Shown here: piece after piece, positions 7,421 through 15,836 of the stretch
How the letters are laid out: every line of letters begins with the position of its first letter
Numbering within the stretch: position 1 is the first letter of the stretch
Source of the DNA: CAZSXU01 sp964610505
Lineage (GTDB): Bacteria > Arandabacterota > Arandabacteria > JAGLYR01
Assembly (NCBI GenBank): GCA_964610505.1
Contig: CAZSXU010000002.1
Coordinates: 1-64,000 of the forward strand
Direction of reading: 5' to 3'
Length of the DNA stretch: 64,000 nucleotides
Position numbers and translations under genes: made by a program
Notes under the pieces: model-generated
What the model was told of the DNA's origin: nothing
Databases searched by the model: none
What the model saw: the letters and a program-made list of their open reading frames with translations, nothing else

Positions 7421-7467
7421 CCTGGAGGATGCACGGATGATTCTCCAGAATCCGTGCATCCTCCAGG
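7421..7467. repeat. 47-nt hairpin repeat, copy 1
   Basis: Two 18-base arms (CCTGGAGGATGCACGGAT at 7421-7438 and its exact complement at 7450-7467) enclose an 11-base loop, starting on the first base after the recR stop. A second full copy with the same 18/11/18 geometry is at 35368-35414. No T-run follows. An inverted half-copy lies at 7594-7614. Confidence 0.75.
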
Positions 7468-7627
7468 CAGAGCAATGGAGCCATAGACTCTGGAAAACGG
7501 CATCGTAGAGGAACGCTCGCTGCTCCATTGCGGTCCATTGTTCTGTGGTTCCATGGCCCCGCCCTGTGACCGCTTGCGATCCCGGAGCCGGGAGTCCGTG
7601 CATCAAGCAGGCTAGGAAAAGGCCGGA
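7468..7627. other. Intergenic with inverted repeat fragments
   Basis: No gene is seen before pgsA. GCAATGGAG (7473-7481) and CTCCATTGC (7523-7531) are inverted copies, and the second belongs to a longer stretch resembling, in reverse, the repeat at the end of tadA (about 3440-3468). The half-copy of the 47-nt hairpin repeat at 7594-7614 ends the region. Confidence 0.45.
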
Positions 7628-8221
7628 ATGAACCTGCCGAACCAACTCACCGTGTCCCGCATCATCCTGAGTCCGATCTTTATGGTTTTTCTCCTGGCGG
7701 ACGGGATCCACTTCCTCTACATGGCCTTCGCGATTTTCCTGATCGCCGCGGCCACGGACGTCTGTGACGGCTATGTCGCCCGCAGGACCGGAGGGGCGAC
7801 GTCCTTCGGGAAATTCATGGATCCTCTGGCCGACAAGCTTCTGATCTCGATGGCTCTGGTGGGACTGCTGGCTCGGGGCGTACCGGGGCTTTCGGGGTGG
7901 ATGGTGGTCGTGATCATTGCGCGCGAGCTGGTGGTGACCGGGTTTCGGTCCCTGGCCGCCTATCGAGGATTGGTCATCGGCGCCAGCCGCGTGGCGAGAA
8001 TCAAGACCGTCGTGCAAATGAGTCTGGTCGGGTGGATTCTGGGGACCCTGACCGTGCTGCGGAATCTGGAGTGGCTGCAGCATCCCGACGTGGTTGGGGC
8101 GTACTCGGCGGGCGATGCCATGCTCCTGGTTCTCCTCTGGACGACGGTGCTGCTGACGACCCTCTCGGGATTGGACTACCTGATTCGGAACCGCGACGTG
8201 CTGGGTGGGTTTCTCAGGTAA
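7628..8221 (+). CDS. pgsA: CDP-diacylglycerol-glycerol-3-phosphate 3-phosphatidyltransferase
   Basis: PgsA makes phosphatidylglycerol phosphate from CDP-diacylglycerol and glycerol 3-phosphate in the inner membrane. The CDP-alcohol phosphotransferase motif D-x2-DG-x2-AR-x8-G-x3-D-x3-D is intact from TDVCDGYVARR through FGKFMDPLADK (about residues 40-68). The 197-residue length and about six membrane helices are typical. The next gene, pgpA, encodes the following step, so the pair forms a short phosphatidylglycerol pathway unit split by a 23-bp tandem repeat. Confidence 0.95.
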   Translation: MNLPNQLTVSRIILSPIFMVFLLADGIHFLYMAFAIFLIAAATDVCDGYVARRTGGATSFGKFMDPLADKLLISMALVGLLARGVPGLSGWMVVVIIARELVVTGFRSLAAYRGLVIGASRVARIKTVVQMSLVGWILGTLTVLRNLEWLQHPDVVGAYSAGDAMLLVLLWTTVLLTTLSGLDYLIRNRDVLGGFLR

Positions 8222-8251
8222 CGGCACGCGCGCAACGGCGGACAATGAGTC

Positions 8252-8344
8252 GAGCGCCGGTGAAGGCAACCGTCGGGCGCCGGGGAAGGCAACCGTCGAG
8301 CGGCGGGGAAAGCAACCGTCGGGCGCCGGGGAAAGGCAATCGTC
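8252..8344. repeat. 23-bp tandem repeat, four copies
   Basis: Four near-identical units of the type GGGCGCCGGGGAAGGCAACC-GTC (23, 23, 23, 24 bases) fill the pgsA-pgpA gap and end one base before the pgpA ATG. Each unit carries a purine-rich GGGGAA(A)GG that could serve as a ribosome site, so copy number might affect pgpA translation. Confidence 0.8.
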
Positions 8345-8345
8345 G

Positions 8346-8813
8346 ATGAAGCGTCTCGCATTAACGCTGGCCACGGGATTCGGGGCCGGGTTCAGCCCCG
8401 TTGCGCCCGGAACGGCCGGCGCCGCACTGGCCGCAGTTCTGTACCTCCTCTTTCCCGATCCGTCGAAAGGATGGAGCGCTGTTGCGGCTCTTGGCGCGGC
8501 CGTTGTCGTTGGCTTCTTTATCGGTGTCTGGGCTTCGAACGAGGCCGAAAAGGTGTACGGGCATGACTCCGGAAGGATTGTGATCGACGAGATCGTCGGG
8601 ATGTGGATCGTGCTGTTGTGGATCCCGAAACGGTGGGAGCTCGTGGTCGCGGGTTTCTTTCTCTGCCGCTTTTTCGATATCGTCAAGCCGTTCCCGGCCG
8701 GGCGCTCTCAGTCGCTCCCGGGCGGGTGGGGCGTCATGGTCGATGACGTCATTGCGGGCATCTACGGCAACGCGGCGCTTCAGCTGATCTGGCGAGGGTG
8801 GGAATGGTTTTGA
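8346..8813 (+). CDS. pgpA: Phosphatidylglycerophosphatase A
   Basis: PgpA removes the phosphate from phosphatidylglycerol phosphate, giving phosphatidylglycerol. Family marks in this 155-residue protein are GFGAGFSPVAPGTAGA (11-26), GRIVIDEIVGMW and FFLCRFFDIVKPFP, followed by VMVDDVIAGIYGN. Four membrane segments are likely. ATG 8346 is chosen because upstream codons lie within the tandem repeat. The stop overlaps the start region of cinA. Confidence 0.95.
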   Translation: MKRLALTLATGFGAGFSPVAPGTAGAALAAVLYLLFPDPSKGWSAVAALGAAVVVGFFIGVWASNEAEKVYGHDSGRIVIDEIVGMWIVLLWIPKRWELVVAGFFLCRFFDIVKPFPAGRSQSLPGGWGVMVDDVIAGIYGNAALQLIWRGWEWF

Positions 8814-10120
8814 AAGCCGAGATCATCACCGTCGGCAATGAAATTCTCTCGGGTGCGACGCTGAATTCGAACGCGGCCGTTCTCGGGCGGAGACTGTTGG
8901 AAGTGGGCGTGGTACCGCAGTGGGGTTCGGTCGTGGCGGATGACGCACAAGACATCGCGCGGGCCGTCCTCCATTCGGTGGAGCGCGCGGGAGTGGTGAT
9001 CGTCACCGGAGGCCTCGGCCCAACACCCGACGATGTGACGCGGGAGGCGATCGCGGCCGCGGCGGACCGCCCGCTCGTCTTGCGGGAGGATCTGCTGGAC
9101 GACATGCGACGCGGGTGGACGGCCCGAGGCACGACGATGCCGGAATCGAACACGCGTCAGGCGTTTCTTCCCGCCCGATCGAGTGTGATTCCCAATCCGG
9201 TGGGCAGCGCCCCGGGGTTTCGGCTCAAGATCGCGGGCACCGATGTCTTCGTTCTCCCGGGGGTTCCGGCGGAGATGTCGGGAATGCTGAGAGAGACGGT
9301 GCTGCCCGCCCTGGCGGCTCGGGCCCGTGGACGGATTCGGAGATTCCGCACGCTTCATACGATCGGCTGGCCGGAGTCGGCGATCGCCGAGAGGATCTCC
9401 CGAAGGCTGCGTTGCTCGGGTGAATGGTCCCTGGCATATCTCCCGCAGCGCGGCGGGGTGGATCTTCGCGTCGGTGCGGCGGGTTCTCCGGCGCGCGTGA
9501 ACCGGGTTCTGGCCGACGCCGTCGGCCGGATCCGGCGGATTCTGGGGCCCGCCGTGTACGGCGCGGACGGGGGGCCGCTGGAAGCCCTGGTGGGCCGCCA
9601 GCTTCTCCGGCGAGGGTGGACCGTGTCGGTGGCCGAATCCTGTACGGGCGGCCTGCTCTCGAATCTCCTGACCCATGTGCCCGGGAGTTCGGCCTACTTC
9701 GATCGCGCGGTGGTGGCCTACAGCAATCGGGCGAAGACATCGCTTCTCGGGGTGAGTCCCAAGACGCTCAGGGCCCGGGGGGCCGTCTCGGGCGAGGTGG
9801 CCGTCGAAATGGCCAGAGGCGTGAAGCGCCTATCCAGGACCACGTTAGGGATTTCGGTCACGGGAATCGCCGGTCCCGGAGGGGGGACGAAGAACAAACC
9901 CGTGGGCCTTGTCTACGTCGGGCTGGCGGTCGGCCGATCCGCCCGAGCGTTCCGGTTCCAGTTCCCGGGTGACCGTCGAAGCGTCAAGTACCGATCGTCC
10001 CGCGCCGCGCTCAATCTGTTGAGGTTGTATCTTCGGGGTGGTACACTGGATGCCGTCGAAACAGGGATGTGGAGAAGCGGAGAAGGGGAAAAGCGGATCC
10101 GGCAAGACGGCAGGGGATGA
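8804..10120 (+). CDS. cinA: CinA-like protein: competence/damage-inducible with NMN deamidase domain
   Basis: CinA proteins join an N-terminal MoaB/MoCF-like domain (AEIITVGNEILSG near the start; VIVTGGLGPTPDDVTREA) to a C-terminal PncC domain that deamidates nicotinamide mononucleotide in NAD recycling (VSVAESCTGGLLSNLLT with the catalytic Ser, then AVVAYSNRAK and TGIAGPGGGT). The protein has about 438 residues. Possible starts are GTG 8798, ATG 8804 and TTG 8810; TTG 8810 would overlap the pgpA stop by TTGA. It precedes thpR, recA and recX, a grouping common near recA. Confidence 0.92.
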   Translation: MVLKAEIITVGNEILSGATLNSNAAVLGRRLLEVGVVPQWGSVVADDAQDIARAVLHSVERAGVVIVTGGLGPTPDDVTREAIAAAADRPLVLREDLLDDMRRGWTARGTTMPESNTRQAFLPARSSVIPNPVGSAPGFRLKIAGTDVFVLPGVPAEMSGMLRETVLPALAARARGRIRRFRTLHTIGWPESAIAERISRRLRCSGEWSLAYLPQRGGVDLRVGAAGSPARVNRVLADAVGRIRRILGPAVYGADGGPLEALVGRQLLRRGWTVSVAESCTGGLLSNLLTHVPGSSAYFDRAVVAYSNRAKTSLLGVSPKTLRARGAVSGEVAVEMARGVKRLSRTTLGISVTGIAGPGGGTKNKPVGLVYVGLAVGRSARAFRFQFPGDRRSVKYRSSRAALNLLRLYLRGGTLDAVETGMWRSGEGEKRIRQDGRG

Positions 10121-10156
10121 GGGGCGGAGTCTTCTGCGAACAGCCCGGGAGCGAAA

Positions 10157-10741
10157 TTGGAATCGGTTCGAACCTTTGTAGCCATTCGTCTTCCCGGTGA
10201 CGTCCAGAGGGCGGTCGCCGATCTTCAGGACCGAATCCACGTGCCGGGCGTGAGAGTGAAGTGGGTGGAACCGGAGAACTTCCACCTCACCCTGAAGTTC
10301 CTGGGAGACGTACCGGAAGATCGCCTCGATCGGGTTTTCGGGGCGGTGGAGAAGGGATGTGAGGGGCAGGAGGCATTCGCGATGTCCCTGGAAGGGGTCG
10401 GCGCCTTTCCGAATCTAAGGCGCCCGCGGGTGGTCTGGATCGGGTTGAACCGGGGACGAGAGGAGGTGGCTCGGCTGGCGGCGTCCGTCGAGGCTTTGCT
10501 GGCGGACGTGGGATTCGAGAGGGAGGAGAGACCCTTCAGGGCGCACGCGACGGTCGGGCGCGTCAAGGATGTGTCGCCGGCCGTGCGTCAACTGGGGGAC
10601 AGGATCGCCGCCGAGAGACTGGCCCTTGAAGGCATTCGAATTGACCGTGTTGAAGTGATGAAATCGCAATTGACGAGACGAGGACCCCTCTACAGTGTTC
10701 AGAGAGAGGTCGTCCTCGCCGGCGGCGAAGGGAGCGGATAG
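10157..10741 (+). CDS. thpR: RNA 2',3'-cyclic phosphodiesterase (2H family)
   Basis: This 194-residue 2H phosphoesterase has the two catalytic H-x-T motifs, HLT in ENFHLTLKFLGDV and HAT in PFRAHATVGRVK. The family hydrolyses 2',3'-cyclic phosphate ends of RNA and was first described as 2'-5' RNA ligase. Start is TTG 10157. The 3' end carries the recA ribosome site, so the two are probably cotranscribed. Its cellular substrate is not known from sequence. Confidence 0.92.
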   Translation: MESVRTFVAIRLPGDVQRAVADLQDRIHVPGVRVKWVEPENFHLTLKFLGDVPEDRLDRVFGAVEKGCEGQEAFAMSLEGVGAFPNLRRPRVVWIGLNRGREEVARLAASVEALLADVGFEREERPFRAHATVGRVKDVSPAVRQLGDRIAAERLALEGIRIDRVEVMKSQLTRRGPLYSVQREVVLAGGEGSG

Positions 10742-10745
10742 AATC

Positions 10746-11795
10746 ATGGCGGTGCAATCGAAACAGAAGGGGCCCAAGAAAACCGAGGGTACTTCTCTCG
10801 ATCTGACCATCGCTCAGATTGAGAAGCATTTCGGCAAGGGATCGATCATGCGTCTGGGGCAGGATACCGTCGAGAAGAAGATCGACGTGATTTCCACGGG
10901 ATCCATTACTCTGGACGCCGCTCTGGGTATCGGCGGGGTTCCCCGGGGACGGGTCGTTGAGGTCTTCGGACCGGAGTCGTCGGGGAAGACCACGCTCACG
11001 CTTCATATTCTCGCCAGTGGGCAGAAACGGGGATTGACGGCGGCCTTCATCGACGCGGAGCACGCGCTGGATCCGGCGTACGCGAGTCGGCTGGGCGTCG
11101 ACATCGACGGCCTGCTCGTGTCGCAACCCGATACGGGAGAACAGGCGCTGGAGATCACCGACATGCTCGTCCGGTCGGGGGCGGTGGGGGTCATTGCCAT
11201 CGATTCGGTCGCCGCGCTGGTGCCCCGGGCGGAGATTGAGGGCGAAATGGGTGACCAGCAGGTGGGTCTGCAGGCGCGTTTGATGTCCCAGGCCTTGAGG
11301 AAACTGGCGGGCACCATCAGCCGGTCGGGGACCTGCGTCATTTTCATCAACCAGATCCGCACGAAAATCGGGGTCATGTTCGGCAATCCGGAGACGACAT
11401 CGGGCGGGCGGGCGCTGAAGTTCTACTCTTCGGTGCGTCTCGATATTCGGCGGATCGGTTCCATCAAGGATGGGGCGGAGGCGACCGGAAACCGGACTCG
11501 CGTCAAGGTGGTCAAGAACAAGGTGGCGCCGCCGTTCCGCCAGGCGGAGTTCGATATCATCTACGGCCTGGGCATCTCCCGGGAGGGGGGCCTGCTGGAT
11601 GCGGGGCTGGAACACAACATTGTGGAGAAGAGTGGGACGTGGTTCTCCTACGATGGGGAGAGATTGGGGCAGGGGTTCGAGAACGCCCGGACGTTTCTGA
11701 AAGGCAATCCCGAGATCGCCGACAAGATTGAGGGCCGTGTACGGGAGGCGCTGGGGCTCACCCCGGCTCCCGTGGAGGTGCCCGAAGAGGCGTAG
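10746..11795 (+). CDS. recA: Recombinase RecA
   Basis: RecA forms filaments on single-stranded DNA, drives strand exchange and triggers LexA-type SOS cleavage. The 349-residue protein has Walker A GPESSGKT (75-82), the FIDAEHALD segment, the VIAIDSVAALVPRAE Walker B region and the L2 loop region QIRTKIGVMFGNPETT. ATG 10746 follows AAGGGAG; the frame is open upstream into thpR. No SOS box is evident in the few bases before it. recX follows after 6 bases. Confidence 0.98.
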   Translation: MAVQSKQKGPKKTEGTSLDLTIAQIEKHFGKGSIMRLGQDTVEKKIDVISTGSITLDAALGIGGVPRGRVVEVFGPESSGKTTLTLHILASGQKRGLTAAFIDAEHALDPAYASRLGVDIDGLLVSQPDTGEQALEITDMLVRSGAVGVIAIDSVAALVPRAEIEGEMGDQQVGLQARLMSQALRKLAGTISRSGTCVIFINQIRTKIGVMFGNPETTSGGRALKFYSSVRLDIRRIGSIKDGAEATGNRTRVKVVKNKVAPPFRQAEFDIIYGLGISREGGLLDAGLEHNIVEKSGTWFSYDGERLGQGFENARTFLKGNPEIADKIEGRVREALGLTPAPVEVPEEA

Positions 11796-11801
11796 AGAAG
11801 C

Positions 11802-12269
11802 ATGGAGGAGGCCCGGCTCCTAAGGGCCAAGGATCTGGCGGCCAGACAGTTGGGTCGGCGGATGAGGTCCGAGCGGGAGCTCGAGACGTATCTGGAGCGA
11901 AAGGGATACGGCCGGAGGATCATCCACCGGCTGATTGCGGATTTCCGCCGGGTGGGACTCCTCGACGATCGGGCGCTGGCCCGGGACTGGGCCGAACGGC
12001 GTCTCGAAAGGATGCCCTCCGGGCGCGCGGCCCTTCACCGGACGTTGCGGGCGAGGGGAATCGAGGAACGTACGGTCTCGGAGATTCTGGACGAGGTGTA
12101 TTCGGCCGAGTCCGAGGCGGAACTTTGCCGGAGAGCGGCCGCCGGAGTTCTTCCCCGCCTGGATCGCCTTCCCGCCGAGAAGCGACGACGGCGACTCTAT
12201 GGGTTCTTGGCCCAGCGGGGGTTTTCCCGAGATACGGTGTGTGAGTTCCTGGAAGAGTGGGACGGATGA
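11802..12269 (+). CDS. recX: Regulatory protein RecX
   Basis: RecX caps and destabilises RecA filaments. The 155-residue protein has the three-helix tandem repeats of the family (RSERELETYLERKGY; FRRVGLLDDRALARDWAERRL; FLAQRGFSRDTVCEFL). It lies 6 bases after recA. Its stop overlaps the alaS start as ATGA (12266-12269), so recA, recX and alaS look cotranscribed and coupled. Confidence 0.93.
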   Translation: MEEARLLRAKDLAARQLGRRMRSERELETYLERKGYGRRIIHRLIADFRRVGLLDDRALARDWAERRLERMPSGRAALHRTLRARGIEERTVSEILDEVYSAESEAELCRRAAAGVLPRLDRLPAEKRRRRLYGFLAQRGFSRDTVCEFLEEWDG

Positions 12270-14905
12270 ATTCGGAAACGCTTCGCAGAGTATTCATTGA
12301 ATTCTTTGAAGCCCGCGGGCACACGCGCGCGCCTTCGTCCTCTTTGATTCCCGACGAAGAGACGGGCCTCCTGTTCACGACCGCGGGCATGGTTCAATTC
12401 CGGGATTACTATCTCCACCCGGAGCGGGCCCCGTATGCCCGGGTGGTTACCGTACAGAAGTGCCTGCGCGCGGGGGGGAAAGACAGCGACCTCGAGAGCG
12501 TCGGGCGAACGACGCGCCACAACACTTTCTTTGAGATGCTCGGCAACTTCTCCTTCGGCGACTACTTCAAGCAGGAGGCCGTCGAGTGGGGCTGGGAGTT
12601 TGTGACGCGCGTGTTGAATCTGCCGAAGTCCTCCCTGTGGGTCTCGATCTACGAGGACGACGACGAGGCCCATGAGATCTGGCACCGCACGGTCGGGCTG
12701 CCGGCCGAGCGGATCGTCCGCCTGTCGAAGAAGGACAATTTCTGGGGACCCGCCGGGCTGTCGGGCGTCTGCGGGCCGTGCTCGGAAATCTACTTCGACG
12801 CCGGCGAGGCGGCGGGATGCGGTCAAGCGGATTGCGCTCCGGGTTGCGACTGCGATCGCTTCGTGGAGTTCTGGAATCTGGTCTTTCCGCAGTTCTTCCA
12901 GGACCCGGATGGGTCCCTGAGGCCGCTCGAACGACCCGGCATCGACACGGGAATGGGCCTCGAACGTCTTGCCGCCATCCTGCAGGGAGTTCCCAACATT
13001 TTCGAAACAGATCTTCTCGCACCCCCCATGAAAGCCGTGCGGAATCTCGTCGAGGAGAGCAAACCCGACCACCGGACGGTGGCGATGATCGCGGACCACG
13101 CTCGAGCCCTGACCTTCGCGATCGCCGACGGCATCCCCCCGTCCAACGAGGGACGGGGGTACGTACTTCGGCGAATTCTGAGACGGGCGGTGCGCGGCGG
13201 TCAGCTTCTCGGGATCGACCGGCCCTTCGTCTCGCAGATTGCCAACCGCGTCATTGACGTGATGCGAGAGGCGTACCCTGAGGTTGCGGAACAGCAGGAG
13301 CACATCGCGGCCGTGATCGAGGGCGAGGAGAGACGATTCCTGAGAACCCTGGAACACGGGGCGGGGGTCTTCGAGGAGTGCGTTCGGGATCTGACCGCCT
13401 CGGGCGGTGCGGTGATTTCCGGAGAACAGGCGTTTCGCCTGTACGACACCTACGGGTTCCCGCTGGATCTCACGGAGGAGATGGCCGCGGAGCGAGGACT
13501 CTCGGTGGACCGGTCCGGCTTCCAGGCCATGATGGACGCGCAGAAAGAGAAGGCCAAGGGGACATCCCGGTTGGGAAAGGCGGAGCAGAAGGTGGAGACA
13601 ACGTGGGGCCCGAAGAGCCGTTTCGTGGGATACGACGCGGATGCGTGCGACACCCAGGTCACGGCCCTCGCGGGCGAGGGATCGGCGATCGAATTCGCGA
13701 GTCCCGGCGAGGAGGTGGTTCTGGCTCTGTCGCAGACGCCCTTCTATGGTGAATCGGGAGGCCAGGTGGGCGACCGCGGGTGGCTGGAGGCGGACGATCT
13801 TCGGGCCGTCGTGACCGATACGCGAAGGCCCGCCGAAGGCCACGTCGTCCATCACTGCCGGGTGGACACGGGCACGCTTCGAGTCGGGCAGAAGGTCAGG
13901 GCCGCGATCGACACGTCGCGGCGGCGCGCGATCGAGCGCCACCACACGAGCACCCACCTTCTCCAGGCCGCTCTCCGCCGGGTCCTGGGCAAGCACGTCC
14001 AGCAATCGGGTTCCCTCGTGGGCCCCGACGGCTTCCGTTTTGACTTCAGCCATCCGTCCGCCGTGGACGCCGTCAGTCTGGGTGAGGTGGAGCGGACCGT
14101 GAACCGGATGATCCTCACCAACGCGTCGGTGGAGATCGTGAGCACGGACATCGCCTCGGCGAAACGGATGGGCGCTCTGGCTTTCTTCGGAGAGAAGTAC
14201 GGGGCGGAAGCTCGGGTGGTGAAAATCGGCGATCTGAGTCTGGAACTGTGCGGTGGGACTCACGTGAAGGCGGTGGGTGAGATCGGGGCGTTTCGAATCG
14301 TGCGCGAATCCTCTATCGGTGCGGGAATCCGGAGAATCGAAGCCGTCTCGGGAGAGGCCGCGTACGAACTGGCCCGGCGGGAATCGGATGTCCTCGGAGA
14401 GGTAGCGGAGGTGCTGCGCGGCGCGCGGGAGGAGGCGCCGGGGAAGGCCAGACAGCTGGTCGATGCCCTGGCGAATGCGGAAAAGAAGCTGGAGGACGTT
14501 CTTCTTCGGGGCTCGGGCGGAAGCGTTCGGAACCTGCTCAAAGGGATGGAAACGATCGGGGACGTGAGTCTCCTGGTGTCCCGGGCCGACGGCCTGGATA
14601 CGGCCGAGCTCGGCAAAGTCATCGATGAGGCCAAAACCTCGGTGGAGAACGGGGTGTTTGTTCTTGCCTCGGCGCTGGACCGGAAGGTGGTTCTTGTGGT
14701 AGGGGTGAGCGAGGGTCTGGCGAAAGCCAAGACGGTCCATGCCGGAATCATCGCCAGAGACCTGGCGAGAGATCTGGGGGGGAACGGTGGCGGCAAGCCC
14801 GTGTTCGCCCAGGGAGGGGGCCAGACGCCCGAGCATCTGGACGAAGCGCTGGGCAGGACTCGAGCGCGTCTCAGAGAAGCACTGAGCGGGGGGGGTGAAC
14901 GGTGA
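12266..14905 (+). CDS. alaS: Alanyl-tRNA synthetase
   Basis: AlaRS charges tRNA-Ala and edits Ser/Gly mischarging. The 879-residue protein contains the class II core (FTTAGMVQFRDYYL; NTFFEMLGNFSFGDYFK; GMGLERLAAILQG), the editing domain zinc motif HHTSTH (about 556-561) with CGGTH (about 661), and the C-terminal DHHA1/C-Ala region ending in a Gly-rich FAQGGGQTPEHLDEAL. The ATG start overlaps the recX stop by four bases; GTG 12257 is a less likely alternative. The stop overlaps the next gene by GTGA. Confidence 0.98.
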   Translation: MNSETLRRVFIEFFEARGHTRAPSSSLIPDEETGLLFTTAGMVQFRDYYLHPERAPYARVVTVQKCLRAGGKDSDLESVGRTTRHNTFFEMLGNFSFGDYFKQEAVEWGWEFVTRVLNLPKSSLWVSIYEDDDEAHEIWHRTVGLPAERIVRLSKKDNFWGPAGLSGVCGPCSEIYFDAGEAAGCGQADCAPGCDCDRFVEFWNLVFPQFFQDPDGSLRPLERPGIDTGMGLERLAAILQGVPNIFETDLLAPPMKAVRNLVEESKPDHRTVAMIADHARALTFAIADGIPPSNEGRGYVLRRILRRAVRGGQLLGIDRPFVSQIANRVIDVMREAYPEVAEQQEHIAAVIEGEERRFLRTLEHGAGVFEECVRDLTASGGAVISGEQAFRLYDTYGFPLDLTEEMAAERGLSVDRSGFQAMMDAQKEKAKGTSRLGKAEQKVETTWGPKSRFVGYDADACDTQVTALAGEGSAIEFASPGEEVVLALSQTPFYGESGGQVGDRGWLEADDLRAVVTDTRRPAEGHVVHHCRVDTGTLRVGQKVRAAIDTSRRRAIERHHTSTHLLQAALRRVLGKHVQQSGSLVGPDGFRFDFSHPSAVDAVSLGEVERTVNRMILTNASVEIVSTDIASAKRMGALAFFGEKYGAEARVVKIGDLSLELCGGTHVKAVGEIGAFRIVRESSIGAGIRRIEAVSGEAAYELARRESDVLGEVAEVLRGAREEAPGKARQLVDALANAEKKLEDVLLRGSGGSVRNLLKGMETIGDVSLLVSRADGLDTAELGKVIDEAKTSVENGVFVLASALDRKVVLVVGVSEGLAKAKTVHAGIIARDLARDLGGNGGGKPVFAQGGGQTPEHLDEALGRTRARLREALSGGGER

Positions 14906-15741
14906 CACAACCCGATGGACGCGGAGACTTCGCAGGTCCCGTGGATCGGCACCTGCGGAGAGTTCTCGAAGAGACGGGGGCCGGGTATTTCGTGCTTCTG
15001 GACCCCGATCGGATGGAAACCGAGGCCCTCGTCGACCTTGCGCACCGGTCGGAGGAGCACGGCGTCGATGCGCTCCTGGTGGGTTCATCCATCACGCTGA
15101 AGCCCTCGTTCGCGGAGTCGGTGGCCGCGATCCGCGAGCGCGTGAGCCTCCCGGTCATCATCTTTCCCGGAAACGCCTTCCATGTGGTTCCGGGAGCGGA
15201 CGCCGTGTTTTTTCTCTCCCTGTTGAGCGGCCGGAACGCGCAGCTTCTGGTGGGTGAACAAGTCAAGGCCGCCCCCCTCATCAAGTCTTACGGGCTTGAG
15301 GCGATTCCCGTGGGATACTTGCTCGTGGATTCCGGCGAGCGGACGTCCGTCGAGTTCATGAGCGCGACGCTGCCGATTCCGAGAGACAAGCCCGACATTG
15401 CGATGGCGCACGCCCTGGCCGCCCAGTACTTCGGGATGCGCTACGTATTCATGGACGGGGGAAGCGGCGGGCGAATGTCGGCTCCGACGGACATGGTGCG
15501 CGCCGTGTCGGGCTATGTGGAGATTCCCCTGATTCTCGGCGGAGGGATTCGGGTGCCGGATGAGGCGGGAGCGGCGGTCGAGGCCGGAGCCCGGTTCATC
15601 GTAACCGGCAATGTGCTGGAGACGGACGGCCGCGGGACGCTTGTTCGCGCCTTCGCAGACGCGATCCATGCGGCCGGGCGAGCGCGGCCCGTACGGCCTG
15701 CGGCCGGAATCGCCGAAGAAATGGCACAGCCGGGGACGTGA
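14902..15741 (+). CDS. GGGP synthase / PcrB family prenyltransferase
   Basis: The TIM-barrel protein (279 aa) shows the geranylgeranylglyceryl-phosphate synthase family marks: FVLLDPDRM (30-38), LLVGSSITL (58-66), IIFPGNAFHV, YVFMDGGSGG (about 181-190) and LILGGGIRVPDEA with the phosphate-binding GGG. These enzymes join a polyprenyl diphosphate to sn-glycerol-1-phosphate, the first ether-lipid step of Archaea; bacterial homologues occur in Bacteroidetes and other FCB phyla. The C-terminus (from about residue 255) extends past the usual end. GTG 14902 overlaps the alaS stop. The family is secure; chain length and product are not readable from sequence. Confidence 0.85.
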   Translation: MTQPDGRGDFAGPVDRHLRRVLEETGAGYFVLLDPDRMETEALVDLAHRSEEHGVDALLVGSSITLKPSFAESVAAIRERVSLPVIIFPGNAFHVVPGADAVFFLSLLSGRNAQLLVGEQVKAAPLIKSYGLEAIPVGYLLVDSGERTSVEFMSATLPIPRDKPDIAMAHALAAQYFGMRYVFMDGGSGGRMSAPTDMVRAVSGYVEIPLILGGGIRVPDEAGAAVEAGARFIVTGNVLETDGRGTLVRAFADAIHAAGRARPVRPAAGIAEEMAQPGT

Positions 15742-15836
15742 GGGGCTGTTGAAAAACGCCCGGCTATGGATGTGAGGTTGACCGCCTTTGCGCGAGTCCT
15801 TGTCGACGTCGGTCCCTTGAGCGGGGAGAGCGAACC
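15742..15836. repeat. Solo copy of the GGGGCTGTTGAAAAA tip
   Basis: GGGGCTGTTGAAAAA at 15743-15757 is identical to the arm tip of the palindromic element at 958-1091. No inverted partner was seen nearby, so this may be a truncated or solo end. The rest of the short gap leads to the ribosome site of the next gene. Confidence 0.5.

Noticed and set aside
10690..10745. LexA-type SOS box before recA
   Set aside because: No recognisable CTG-N10-CAG or GAAC-N4-GTTC palindrome is present in the short space; recA is probably read from an upstream promoter.
12197..15088. Minus-strand frame of 963 codons opposite alaS
   Set aside because: Shadow of AlaRS in a high-GC genome; no ribosome site or recognisable motif.
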